Shown piece by piece: positions 1-5,713 of a DNA stretch of 6,383 nt. Numbering within the stretch: the stretch's first letter is position 1; each line of letters begins with the position of its first letter. Below the pieces are notes generated by a model that did not search any database, had not been told where the DNA came from, and worked only from the letters and a program-made list of their open reading frames with translations. The DNA comes from CAZCWX01 sp964502465 (GTDB taxonomy: Bacteria; Desulfobacterota; Binatia; Bin18), in NCBI GenBank assembly GCA_964502465.1, contig CAZCWX010000315.1:1-6383 (forward strand), in the 5' to 3' direction. The translations under genes were made by a program, and so were the position numbers.

Positions 1-1421
1 CTATGCTCTTGCTCCCTTGGTTCCACTGATTAAAGTAGCCAACAGTGTTAAGACTCGGGGTGATGCCCGACGGATGGATCGGCACCAGTCGTGCCCCATC
101 AGGCCGCGTGTGTGACTCAACATGAATAACCTCTGCACCCAAGTGTGCCAACTGCAGCGCACCATACGGGCCGGCCCACGCCCCTGTGAACGCCAGAACT
201 CGCACCCCTTCTAGTGGGAGCGTGCGACGTGCCTTGACGAGTCCGCGACTTATTTGTGACTTGTCAGTGGCTTGTCCGCGACTTGTCTTGATTTCTTCGT
301 TGTGTTCGCCAAGGAGTGGGGCAGGACGCCGTATCTTCCACCACGGTTCGTGCAGTTGATAGGGTGCACCAAGGTGGGTCAGTGTCCCCGCACGTGGATG
401 AGACACATCGACAAAGAACCGTCGCGCCCGCAATTGTTCCTGAGTGGCGAGATCGGCCATGGTACAGACCGGGGCAACGCAGATGCGCTGGGCTTGGGCG
501 GCATGAAACAAATCTGCCACTTTCCAGCCTTTGATCCACTCGCGTATATACGGATCGACCACATCAAGGTGCCGTGCGAGTGTAAAAGGATTTTTGCAAT
601 ACTCTTGCTGTGCCCACTCGGGATTGCCCATGAAGTCGATCAACCGCTGCAACTGGTCTGGTTGCGCGGTCAGGAGCATGATCGCGCCATCCTGACATTC
701 GTATATGCCCAGCGGTGCGAGGATCTTGCGCCCCAGACGGGAGGCGATTCTGCCCAGGTAACTATAGAAGTACACATTCAGTTCGACAAAGGAGGCGACG
801 CAGGCATGCGCGGACAGGTCGATGTGTTCCCCTGCTCCCGTGTCGAGCGTACGAAAATAGGCCGCCAGGGTAGCCGTGGACGCCAAGAGTCCGGTCTGAA
901 AGCCACACTGTTGACCAAAGGCTTTCAATGGCGGCAAGTCGGGACGATCTGACCCACCAGGACTCAACCACGCCCAGCCTCCTCCGTGCGCCAGCGTAAG
1001 TTCATACGCATGGTAGTCTTTATGTGGTCCCGTCAACCCAAACGGCGTGATCGAGCACATCACCAACTTCGGATTGATCGTGCGAAAGACGTCGTAGTCG
1101 ATTCCCAGCGTGGCCATAGCGGCTGGAGGATAGTTGTGGATCAGCAGATCAGCCCCCACCACCAAGCGCGCGAGAGCGTCTGTGTCCGTCCTCAGGTCAA
1201 TTGTACATCCCCGCTTGTTGGTATTCAGAGAGAGAAACAGTCCGCTTTGCTCAGGGTCAGAAATACCTCCAGGAAATGGGCCGCTCCGACGGGCATGGTC
1301 CCCACCGGGTTCTTCTACTTTGATCACGTCAGCACCGAGATCGGCCATCAGCTTGGTTGCATAGGCCGCCGACACCAGGTTCCCCAGTTCCAGGACCTTC
1401 ACTCCTTCCAGTCCTTGCATA
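1..1421 (-). pseudogene. Tandem family III CoA-transferase (CaiB/BaiF), frameshifted near its start, 3' end outside the window
   Basis: Family III CoA-transferases move CoA between organic acids in the cytoplasm. Reading leftward, the protein opens with a typical N-terminus (MQGLEGVKVLELG). The frame then breaks at the ttt-cccc run at 1380-1386 and resumes one base over with the family sequence SAAYATKLMADLGADVIKVE. Without correction, translation stops at 1329-1331 after 30 residues; the first in-frame ATG after the break is at 1348. From 1381 to the window edge the frame is open. Domain 1 ends near 296 (LLGEHNEE). A Ser/Arg/Lys-rich linker spans about 222-292. A second CaiB domain starts near 220 (LPLEGVRVLAFTGAWAGPYG), so this is a double-length fusion. 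In domain 1 the usual catalytic Asp after the GxGxxxDxS segment appears replaced: the residues there are SAHAC. The start at 1421 lies 9 nt from GGAGG; an ATG at 1427 is only 3 nt away. The substrate is unknown. The break may be a real mutation or a homopolymer sequencing error. Confidence 0.85.
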
Positions 1422-1430
1422 GACATTCCC

Positions 1431-1435
1431 CTCCA
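1431..1435 (-). promoter_or_regulatory. Ribosome binding site of the CoA-transferase
   Basis: GGAGG on the minus strand lies 9 nt before the ATG at 1421 and 3 nt before the ATG at 1427. The spacing favours the inner ATG. It also confirms that the true start lies upstream of the frameshift, not at the later in-frame ATG at 1348. Confidence 0.6.
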
Positions 1436-1540
1436 AACATGCGTCGTATTGTCCTTCGGCTATACACAACTCCCACACATACGGCAATGTTGCTGCGCAA
1501 GCATGTCACCACGAGCCACTGCCAACCTTGCAGAATGAAG

Positions 1541-1569
1541 TTGACTGACGCATCGTTTCCCCTTATACA
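1541..1569 (+). promoter_or_regulatory. Candidate sigma-70-type promoter
   Basis: TTGACT (5 of 6 matches to the -35 consensus) at 1541-1546 is followed after exactly 17 nt by TATACA (4 of 6) at 1564-1569. Transcription would start near 1577 and run right, toward the terminator-like hairpin at 1641-1680 and then the catalase fragment. It may be the old catalase promoter or the promoter of a short RNA. It is supported only by motif match and spacing. Confidence 0.35.
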
Positions 1570-1640
1570 GCGCATGTTCAACTGTCCTATACTGCGTAGG
1601 ATCCAGAGCACGATTGTCAACATTCACATAGGCGAGCGAC

Positions 1641-1680
1641 GGTGGTTCTCAGTTCTGGGAGGATTACCATCTTTTTTTTT
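1641..1680 (+). terminator. Intrinsic terminator-like hairpin with nine-T tract
   Basis: The left arm at 1641-1650 pairs with the right arm at 1659-1668 over 10 positions (seven Watson-Crick pairs and three G-U pairs) around an 8-nt loop. The sequence ATC and nine consecutive Ts (1672-1680) follow. That is the form of a Rho-independent terminator on the plus strand. It ends one base before the first recognisable catalase codon, so it now sits between any leftward promoter and the catalase remnant. The stem is not very GC-rich, which lowers certainty. Confidence 0.5.
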
Positions 1681-1681
1681 A

Positions 1682-2233
1682 CCGCAAAACTATTTTACCG
1701 AGGTCGAGCAAGCAGGGTTCTCGCCAGCCAACGTGGTGCCCGGCATTGGTCACAGTCCCGATAAGATGCTCCAGTTCCGCATTGTCTCCTACGCGGACGC
1801 ACACCGGTATCGACTCGGGGTCAATTATGATAGCTTGCCGGTGAATCGACCGCACGTGCCTGTCCATACCTATCATCGAGACGGTTCGATGCGTTTCGAC
1901 GATAACGCAGGCGGAGCAGTGAATTATGAACCAAATTCCTTCGGTGGCCCCCATGAGGATACTCGGTACAAGGAACCGCCGCTGAAGCTCTCGGGTGACG
2001 CCGACCGGTATGACCACCGGGAAGGCAATGATGACTACACCCAGGCGGGTAATCTCTTTCGGCTGATGACACCGGATGCACGGGCGCGCTTAATCGCCAA
2101 CCTCGTGGACAGCATGAAGTCGGTGCCGCGAGTAATCCAGGAACGGCAAGTGCGCCACTTCTCCCAAGCAGATCCAGCCTATGGTGAGGGAGTGACCAAA
2201 GGGTTGGGGCTGTTGGCGCCAAAGGCGGCGTGA
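1682..2233 (+). pseudogene. Catalase, C-terminal fragment (5' two thirds missing)
   Basis: Heme catalase degrades hydrogen peroxide to water and oxygen. The 183 codons here match the C-terminal part of a small-subunit monofunctional catalase. In order they contain QNYFTEVEQAGFSPANVVPG; SPDKMLQ; the proximal heme segment RIVSYADAHRYRLG with its Tyr ligand; PVHTYHRDGSM; NYEPNSFGG; LFRLMTP; and a terminal ADPAYGEGVTKGLGL. About 300 N-terminal residues, including the catalytic His and Asn, are absent, and nothing resembling them occurs upstream. The homology starts abruptly after a T9 tract. The frame stays open far to the left (back to 986), but that part lies opposite the CoA-transferase and is not catalase. 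The nearest in-frame ATG (1574) has no ribosome binding site. Within the heme motif a usual Phe is Val. The fragment cannot be an active catalase; it is most likely a deletion or rearrangement relic. Confidence 0.88.
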
Positions 2234-2265
2234 CACGTTGCGGGTATGGATGTTGCTCGTGAGCG

Positions 2266-2275
2266 GGAAGCTTCC
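2266..2275. repeat. Perfect 10-bp palindrome upstream of the deacetylase
   Basis: GGAAGCTTCC reads the same on both strands and lies 37 nt before the deacetylase start. It could be an operator half-site pair, or chance; nothing else supports a function. Confidence 0.2.
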
Positions 2276-2312
2276 TGGCAGCGATAACTCACATCAGAAA
2301 GGAACAGGTCAA

Positions 2313-3038
2313 ATGGAACTTTTAACAAACAAAACACTTACCATCGTCGCCTTCGGCGCGCACCCGGATCCCTTCGATATGCCCTACCAGGCTGGCGGCA
2401 CGTTGGCAAAATATGCCAAGCGCGGGCATCGGGTCGTCATGGTATCGGCCTCCTACGAGGAGGAATGGAAGGACGAAATTGAAGCCATCGCCCAACACTT
2501 GGGCGCCGAGCATCGCTTCCTTGACTTTAGAGAGGGAGCGATCTTCGACGACCCTTCGCACACTCATCACGTCATGGAAGCTATTCGCGAGTACAAGCCT
2601 GATGTGGTAATTACCCATCAACCTACCGACTATCATCCGGATCACCGCGCCCTGTCGCGCAGCGTGCTGGGCGCGTGCCTCTTGTCACGGGTTGGAGAAA
2701 TTAAATCCCAACACGCCCCGCACAAAGTCGGCAATTTGTTTTACTCTGACACGACAAGCGGCATCAATTCGCAAGGGGCAATTTATGTCGATGTCGAAGA
2801 GACGTGGCGGCAAAAGATCGAGGCGCTCAAGTTGCACAAACGGCTCTCTGAAAAGCAAGGAGTGGCACATCTCGACAGTATTGAACACTTGGTCGAACGT
2901 GAAGAGACAAACCTCAAATTCCGGGGATTTCAGGTCGAGCGCGAGTACTGTGAAGTCTTTCAGGCGGCGCTCAATTACCGGGTGACCTGGGCGCACGACT
3001 TACTGCCTATTGCAACCCTGCCGCCCATTGAGGAGTGA
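2313..3038 (+). CDS. PIG-L/LmbE-family deacetylase with variant metal motif
   Basis: The family comprises mostly zinc-dependent N-deacetylases acting on N-acetylglucosamine-type groups (MshB, BshB, LmbE relatives), usually cytoplasmic. This 241-residue protein has family length. Visible elements are the N-terminal strand and metal loop IVAFGAHPDPFD (residues 11-22), the Gly-rich turn QAGGTLAKYAKRGH (26-39), VVMVSA (41-46), PDVVITHQPTDYHPDHR (96-112) with the conserved HPDH at 108-111, and a C-terminal KLHKRLSEKQ helix. The usual HPDD motif is HPDP here: the second Asp, a zinc ligand in MshB, is Pro20, while Asp22 might substitute. ATG at 2313 is chosen because AAAGGA at 2298-2303 lies 9 nt upstream; an in-frame TTG at 2238 adds 25 residues unlike the family. 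The gene follows the catalase fragment by 79 nt. Its substrate cannot be told; some relatives act in degradation of aromatic or sugar compounds. Confidence 0.85.
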   Translation: MELLTNKTLTIVAFGAHPDPFDMPYQAGGTLAKYAKRGHRVVMVSASYEEEWKDEIEAIAQHLGAEHRFLDFREGAIFDDPSHTHHVMEAIREYKPDVVITHQPTDYHPDHRALSRSVLGACLLSRVGEIKSQHAPHKVGNLFYSDTTSGINSQGAIYVDVEETWRQKIEALKLHKRLSEKQGVAHLDSIEHLVEREETNLKFRGFQVEREYCEVFQAALNYRVTWAHDLLPIATLPPIEE

Positions 3039-3225
3039 GGATTGAGAGGGAGAAGGTGATCCGACGCTGGTCTGGATAATGGGCGGCGGCCTTGTTGACG
3101 AACGCTATTGCGCTCGTTGGCAGCGTGACACTGCTGCTCAGCAAAGTCGCAGTGGGGAGCATCATTCGCATGCTTCCTGCCGCGGATAAATGAACATAAG
3201 GCATCTCTCGTCATGTTGCCTGTGG

Positions 3226-3252
3226 TTGACCAAACAGTAAACATCGTATACT
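3226..3252 (+). promoter_or_regulatory. Candidate promoter for the exported methyltransferase
   Basis: TTGACC at 3226-3231 (5 of 6) and TATACT at 3247-3252 (5 of 6) are separated by 15 nt, which is shorter than the ideal 17. Transcription would start near 3259, giving a long leader before the ATG at 3525. The short spacer suggests activator dependence, or chance. Confidence 0.35.
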
Positions 3253-3272
3253 TATCTCCTCGTCGTTTACTG
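3235..3272. repeat. Inverted repeat CAGTAAAC / GTTTACTG around the candidate -10
   Basis: CAGTAAAC at 3235-3242 is mirrored perfectly by GTTTACTG at 3265-3272, with a 22-nt spacer that contains the TATACT box. The placement would suit a regulator binding site or an RNA stem at the start of the transcript. A further near copy of the left arm (AGTAAAAC) lies at 3311-3318. Confidence 0.35.
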
Positions 3273-3320
3273 AAGAACTCTATTGTCAACAACTCAAGTG
3301 CAACTTCGAGAGTAAAACCA

Positions 3321-3366
3321 GGCCACTGTCCGCGCGGCTATTTTGGATGCTGCCCGTACAGTGGTC
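3321..3366. repeat. Inverted repeat in the methyltransferase leader
   Basis: GGCCACTGT at 3321-3329 pairs with ACAGTGGTC at 3358-3366 (eight Watson-Crick pairs and one G-U), enclosing 28 nt that can form a smaller stem. The structure lies about 160 nt before the methyltransferase start and may be part of a folded leader. It matches no riboswitch class that I recognise. Confidence 0.3.
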
Positions 3367-3524
3367 AAACACCTGGTGGCGAGTATCGTGAGGGAAGAGC
3401 ATGCATAATGCGTTTGCCTCCCTGCCGCGAATGTTACCGTAGGACGCGTCCCGCTCGTGAAGCGATTATCTTGCACATGCACCCGCGTACAACACTTGTC
3501 TAGTTTCGCAATCAGGAGGTCTCA

Positions 3525-4250
3525 ATGCATCATCGTTATAGTATCCTCGCGCTTCTCTATAGCGTGTTTACATTTTTCGTTACACCCGTAATCTGGGCAG
3601 ACGACCCCTCCCATTCCCACCATCCCCACAAGCCGCCCATGGGCGCTGCTCATGATCATCGCTTCAACGATATAGACAAAGCAGTCACAATGTTCGAAGA
3701 CCCTGAACGTGACGCCTGGCAAAAACCTGACGAAGTGGTCAAACAATTACAATTGCGCCCAGGCTATGTCGTAGTGGATATTGGCGCCGGGACGGGATAC
3801 TTTACGCGTCGCTTTGCTGCCGCTGTCGGACCAAGTGGCCAAGCACTGGGACTGGATATCGAGGCGTCGATGGTCGTATACATGACCGAAGACGCCAAGA
3901 AGCGTGGACTGGCGCACTACACCGCTCGCCAAGTTCCACCACGTGATCCGCAGCTCGCCCCTCAGTCCGTAGATGTGGTGTTTATCTGCGACACCTATCA
4001 TCATATGCAGGACCGTGTCGCCTACGCCCGCCTATTAGCACGAGCCTTGAAGCCTGGCGGACGTGTGGTCATCGTCGATTTCCAGAAGCGCTCACTCCCG
4101 CTCGGCCCGCCGATGGAATGGAAACTCGCGCCGGAGACCGTCACAGAAGAGTTTCGTCAGGCAGGATTTCAACTAGCCCGTGCGGTGGAGTTTCTTCCGT
4201 ACCAATATTTCTTGGAATTTACCGTGTCTCCGAACGATCAACTCAAGTAA
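3525..4250 (+). CDS. Exported class I SAM-dependent methyltransferase with His-rich N-terminus
   Basis: This protein of 241 residues begins with a Sec-type signal peptide: a short basic start, a hydrophobic core about residues 6-23, and likely cleavage after PVIWA at 25. A metal-binding-like stretch rich in His follows (29-46). The Rossmann methyltransferase fold comes next. Motif I is VVDIGAGTGYF at 83-93. The acidic residue that binds the SAM ribose is probably Asp111 in GLDIE. DVVFICDTYHHMQDR is at 150-164, and LKPGGRVVIVDF at 175-186. The segment MFEDPERDAWQKPDEVV before motif I is typical of a family of signal-peptide-bearing methyltransferases in environmental bacteria, whose substrate I do not know. 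AGGAGG at 3514-3519 is 5 nt before the ATG and fixes the start. A periplasmic location raises the question of SAM supply. An alternative is membrane anchoring by an uncleaved signal. Confidence 0.85.
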   Translation: MHHRYSILALLYSVFTFFVTPVIWADDPSHSHHPHKPPMGAAHDHRFNDIDKAVTMFEDPERDAWQKPDEVVKQLQLRPGYVVVDIGAGTGYFTRRFAAAVGPSGQALGLDIEASMVVYMTEDAKKRGLAHYTARQVPPRDPQLAPQSVDVVFICDTYHHMQDRVAYARLLARALKPGGRVVIVDFQKRSLPLGPPMEWKLAPETVTEEFRQAGFQLARAVEFLPYQYFLEFTVSPNDQLK

Positions 4251-4255
4251 GGAGG
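4249..4255 (+). promoter_or_regulatory. Strong ribosome binding site overlapping the methyltransferase stop
   Basis: AAGGAGG begins inside the TAA stop (4248-4250) of the methyltransferase and lies 6 nt before the ATG at 4262. It is among the best-matched sites in the window and argues that translation does begin at 4262. Confidence 0.6.
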
Positions 4256-4261
4256 ATCGTC

Positions 4262-4324
4262 ATGAGTGTTTCACCAGAATTGCGGAATCAGATTATGACC
4301 CAGGCCCATCGCTCATGGGAATGA
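4262..4324 (+). CDS. 20-residue ORF with strong ribosome binding site; small protein or broken gene start
   Basis: The ORF codes for MSVSPELRNQIMTQAHRSWE and stops at 4322-4324, 11 nt downstream of the methyltransferase stop, an operon-like spacing. The AAGGAGG at 4249-4255 is ideally placed. The peptide looks like a normal N-terminal helix and not like random sequence. If the frame is shifted by one base at its end, reading continues as NEAVIVGTKP and then TAA. It may therefore be a somewhat longer (about 30-residue) protein cut by a frameshift, or the start of a gene whose body was deleted before the persulfide dioxygenase. I do not recognise the family. Confidence 0.4.
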   Translation: MSVSPELRNQIMTQAHRSWE

Positions 4325-4456
4325 GGCCGTGATCGTCGGGACCAAACCGTAACCCTATTAGCAACCAAGCGATATTTTTAGGCATCAGTCCTTCCTGACG
4401 TCTCCTTCGTCGGTGGCATCAAATATGCCCTTTTGGAGAGGAAGAAAGGAACAGCT

Positions 4457-5311
4457 ATGAAGATCCAGCACTTCTTTGATACGCGGACTTCCACTCTGAC
4501 ATACGTGGTCCACGATGAAGAGACCAAGGTGGGGATGGTCATCGACTCGGTCCTGGACTTTGATCCGAAGAGTGGAAAGACGTGGCACGAGTCCTGTGAA
4601 GCCGTAGCGCGGTACATCGATCAGCAAGGACTGACCATTCCCTACGTGCTCGACACCCATGCACACGCGGACCACATGAGTGGCATGCAGTACTTTAAGA
4701 CGCGTTACGGCGCACGGACGGTCATCGGGCGGTTGATCACCCCTGTCCAGGCGCGGTTCCGCGATCTCTACAACCTGGGACCAGACTTTCCAGTTGACGG
4801 CCGTCAGTTCGATGTCCTTCTGGATGACGGGGGTGAACTGAAAGCCGGACCGCTCACAGTTAATGCCATCCACACGCCCGGGCACACACCTGCCTGTCTC
4901 ACGTACCAGCTCGGTGATGCCCTTTTTGTGGGAGACACGATCTTCATGCCGGACTATGGCACGGCTCGCTGTGATTTTCCGGGAGGATCGGCTGGAGTCC
5001 TGTATGAGTCGATTCAGCGACTCTATGCGCTGCCAGACGCCACGCGGATCTTTCCTTGTCATGACTATCAGCCTGGTGGACGGGAGCTGCGCTATGAGAG
5101 CACGGTCGATGAGGAACGAACAACCAATATCCAACTGACCTCGCGAACGACAAAAGAGGAATTCGTGGCGTTTCGCCAGGCGCGAGACGCCACGCTGGAG
5201 ATGCCAGTCCTGATTCTCCCGTCGTTGCAGGTCAACATCCGTGCCGGACGCTTGCCGGAGCCGGAAAGCAACGGTGTGTCATATCTGAAACTGCCGCTGA
5301 ATGTTCTGTGA
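4457..5311 (+). CDS. Persulfide dioxygenase-like MBL-fold protein (ETHE1/Blh type)
   Basis: Persulfide dioxygenases use mononuclear iron and O2 to oxidise glutathione persulfide to sulfite, the step after SQR in sulfide detoxification. The 284-residue product is full length for the stand-alone type. It shows THAHADH (residues 67-73) with the metallo-beta-lactamase HxHxDH set, HTPGHTP (139-145), the metal-bridging Asp in FVGDTIFMPDYGTARCDFPGG (158-177), and CHDYQPGGRELR (201-212). The late segment MPVLILPSLQVNIRAGRLPEPE and the ending SYLKLPLNVL are characteristic of the Blh/PDO group, whose members in other bacteria are often controlled by the BigR repressor. No N-terminal DUF442 and no C-terminal rhodanese domain are present. 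ATG at 4457 is preceded by AAAGGA (4445-4450) with 6 nt spacing; an in-frame TTG at 4433 has no better support. An SQR fragment overlaps its stop, which supports the sulfide role. Confidence 0.9.
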   Translation: MKIQHFFDTRTSTLTYVVHDEETKVGMVIDSVLDFDPKSGKTWHESCEAVARYIDQQGLTIPYVLDTHAHADHMSGMQYFKTRYGARTVIGRLITPVQARFRDLYNLGPDFPVDGRQFDVLLDDGGELKAGPLTVNAIHTPGHTPACLTYQLGDALFVGDTIFMPDYGTARCDFPGGSAGVLYESIQRLYALPDATRIFPCHDYQPGGRELRYESTVDEERTTNIQLTSRTTKEEFVAFRQARDATLEMPVLILPSLQVNIRAGRLPEPESNGVSYLKLPLNVL

Positions 5312-5565
5312 AGAAAGGGAAGGAGGCCCAGTATGATTATCTGGTGGTCGCGCCCGGGATCCAACTTGACTGGGACAAGCTGAAGGGCCTCAAAGAAGCG
5401 ATCGGGAAAGATGGGGTCTGCAGCAACTATGCCTACGAATATGTAGACAAAACCTGGGAATGCATCCGCAACTTTACCGGCGGCAACGCCATTTTTACCC
5501 AACCTAACACGCCAATTAAATGTGGCGGTGCTGTTGGGAGAGCAATTTTAATGTGTGCGCCCTAG
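5308..5565 (+). pseudogene. sqr: Sulfide:quinone oxidoreductase, internal fragment
   Basis: SQR is a membrane-associated flavoprotein that oxidises sulfide and passes electrons to quinone. The ORF starts with a GTG overlapping the stop of the persulfide dioxygenase. From about 5314 to 5532 it matches an internal SQR segment: YDYLVVAPGIQLDWDKLKG, then the conserved Cys region (DGVCSNYAYEYVDKTWECI), then FTGGNAIFTQPNTPIKCGGA. The normal continuation (P-Q-K-I-M-Y-L) is replaced after GGA by unrelated residues and a stop at 5563-5565. The N-terminal FAD-binding part (about 100 residues) and the whole C-terminal half are missing, so it cannot work. An AAGGAGG at 5319-5325 just ahead of an out-of-frame ATG at 5333 may be coincidental. 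This is a relic of a sulfide-oxidation operon, interrupted on both sides. Confidence 0.85.
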
Positions 5566-5713
5566 TTGCGCACCCGATCCAGGGGTCGCCCCAGCGGACG
5601 GGCACACGCTGCGCGTCGTCTTGTGCCTTTTGTGCCCAGCGTGTCAGGGCGTGTTGAATGTCGCCACGTAACCGCACAAGGGCGCGTTTCCAATTGCCGG
5701 GAATCAACTGCAT
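5516..5713 (-). pseudogene. Probable Hsp20 N-terminal remnant, truncated
   Basis: The 65-codon ORF starts with MQLIPGNWKRALVRLRGDIQ and continues HALTRWAQKAQDDAQRVPVRWGDPW. It then runs into sequence lying opposite the end of the SQR fragment and stops at 5516-5518. The basic start and the LVRLRxxI amphipathic helix resemble N-terminal arms of bacterial small heat-shock proteins, which lie before the alpha-crystallin domain. That domain is absent. GAGG lies 8 nt before the ATG, and the ORF begins 22 nt after the YbaK stop, so it sits as the third gene of an hsp20-ybaK operon. The family call is inference from a short, variable region; the alternative is an unrelated hypothetical protein. Confidence 0.4.
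5555..5573. repeat. Small hairpin at the SQR/Hsp20-remnant junction
   Basis: GTGCGC at 5555-5560 pairs with GCGCAC at 5568-5573 across a 7-nt loop. It lies where the two oppositely oriented gene fragments meet. No T-run follows on either strand, so it is not a normal terminator. It may mark the rearrangement point, or be chance. Confidence 0.3.

Larger units (their letters stand above)
3039..3524. other. 486-nt intergenic region, no convincing gene
   Basis: No ORF here has both a plausible start and family-like sequence. Two short open stretches look protein-like but lack starts. One, at 3080-3193, is hydrophobic (contains ALLTNAIALVGSVTLLLS). The other, near 3316-3405, contains TVRAAILDAARTVVKHLVA and ends at TAA. 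Either could be an eroded gene end. The right half carries a candidate promoter and two inverted repeats, listed separately, giving the next gene a leader of about 265 nt. No clear terminator follows the deacetylase. Confidence 0.5.

Noticed and set aside
272..952. Long plus-strand ORF of 226 codons
   Set aside because: It lies opposite the CoA-transferase, which has strong family motifs on the minus strand; its own translation shows no recognisable domain.
1586..1620. Perfect TTGACA on the minus strand (1620-1615) with TATAGG (1591-1586), as a promoter for the CoA-transferase
   Set aside because: The 23-nt spacing is too long for a sigma-70 promoter.
986..1681. N-terminal part of a 415-codon plus-strand ORF that is in frame with the catalase fragment
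   Set aside because: Bases 986-1421 are antisense to the CoA-transferase and the rest is intergenic. None of it resembles the catalase N-terminus, so the fusion is accidental.
3080..3193. Hydrophobic 37-codon open stretch as a membrane peptide gene
   Set aside because: It has no ATG or GTG start, only TTG codons without a ribosome binding site. It is mentioned only as a possible relic in the intergenic entry.
3213..3503. 96-codon plus-strand ORF before the methyltransferase
   Set aside because: It has no ribosome binding site, an unusual Cys/Pro/Arg-rich composition and no recognisable family. It overlaps the candidate promoter and inverted repeats.
4415..4434. Five-base-pair hairpin (GGCAT/ATGCC) followed by CTTTT before the persulfide dioxygenase
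   Set aside because: The stem is too short and the T-run too weak to call a terminator, and it sits directly ahead of the ribosome binding site of the next gene.
4385..5134. 249-codon minus-strand ORF
   Set aside because: It is the antisense shadow of the persulfide dioxygenase, which carries complete metal-binding motifs.
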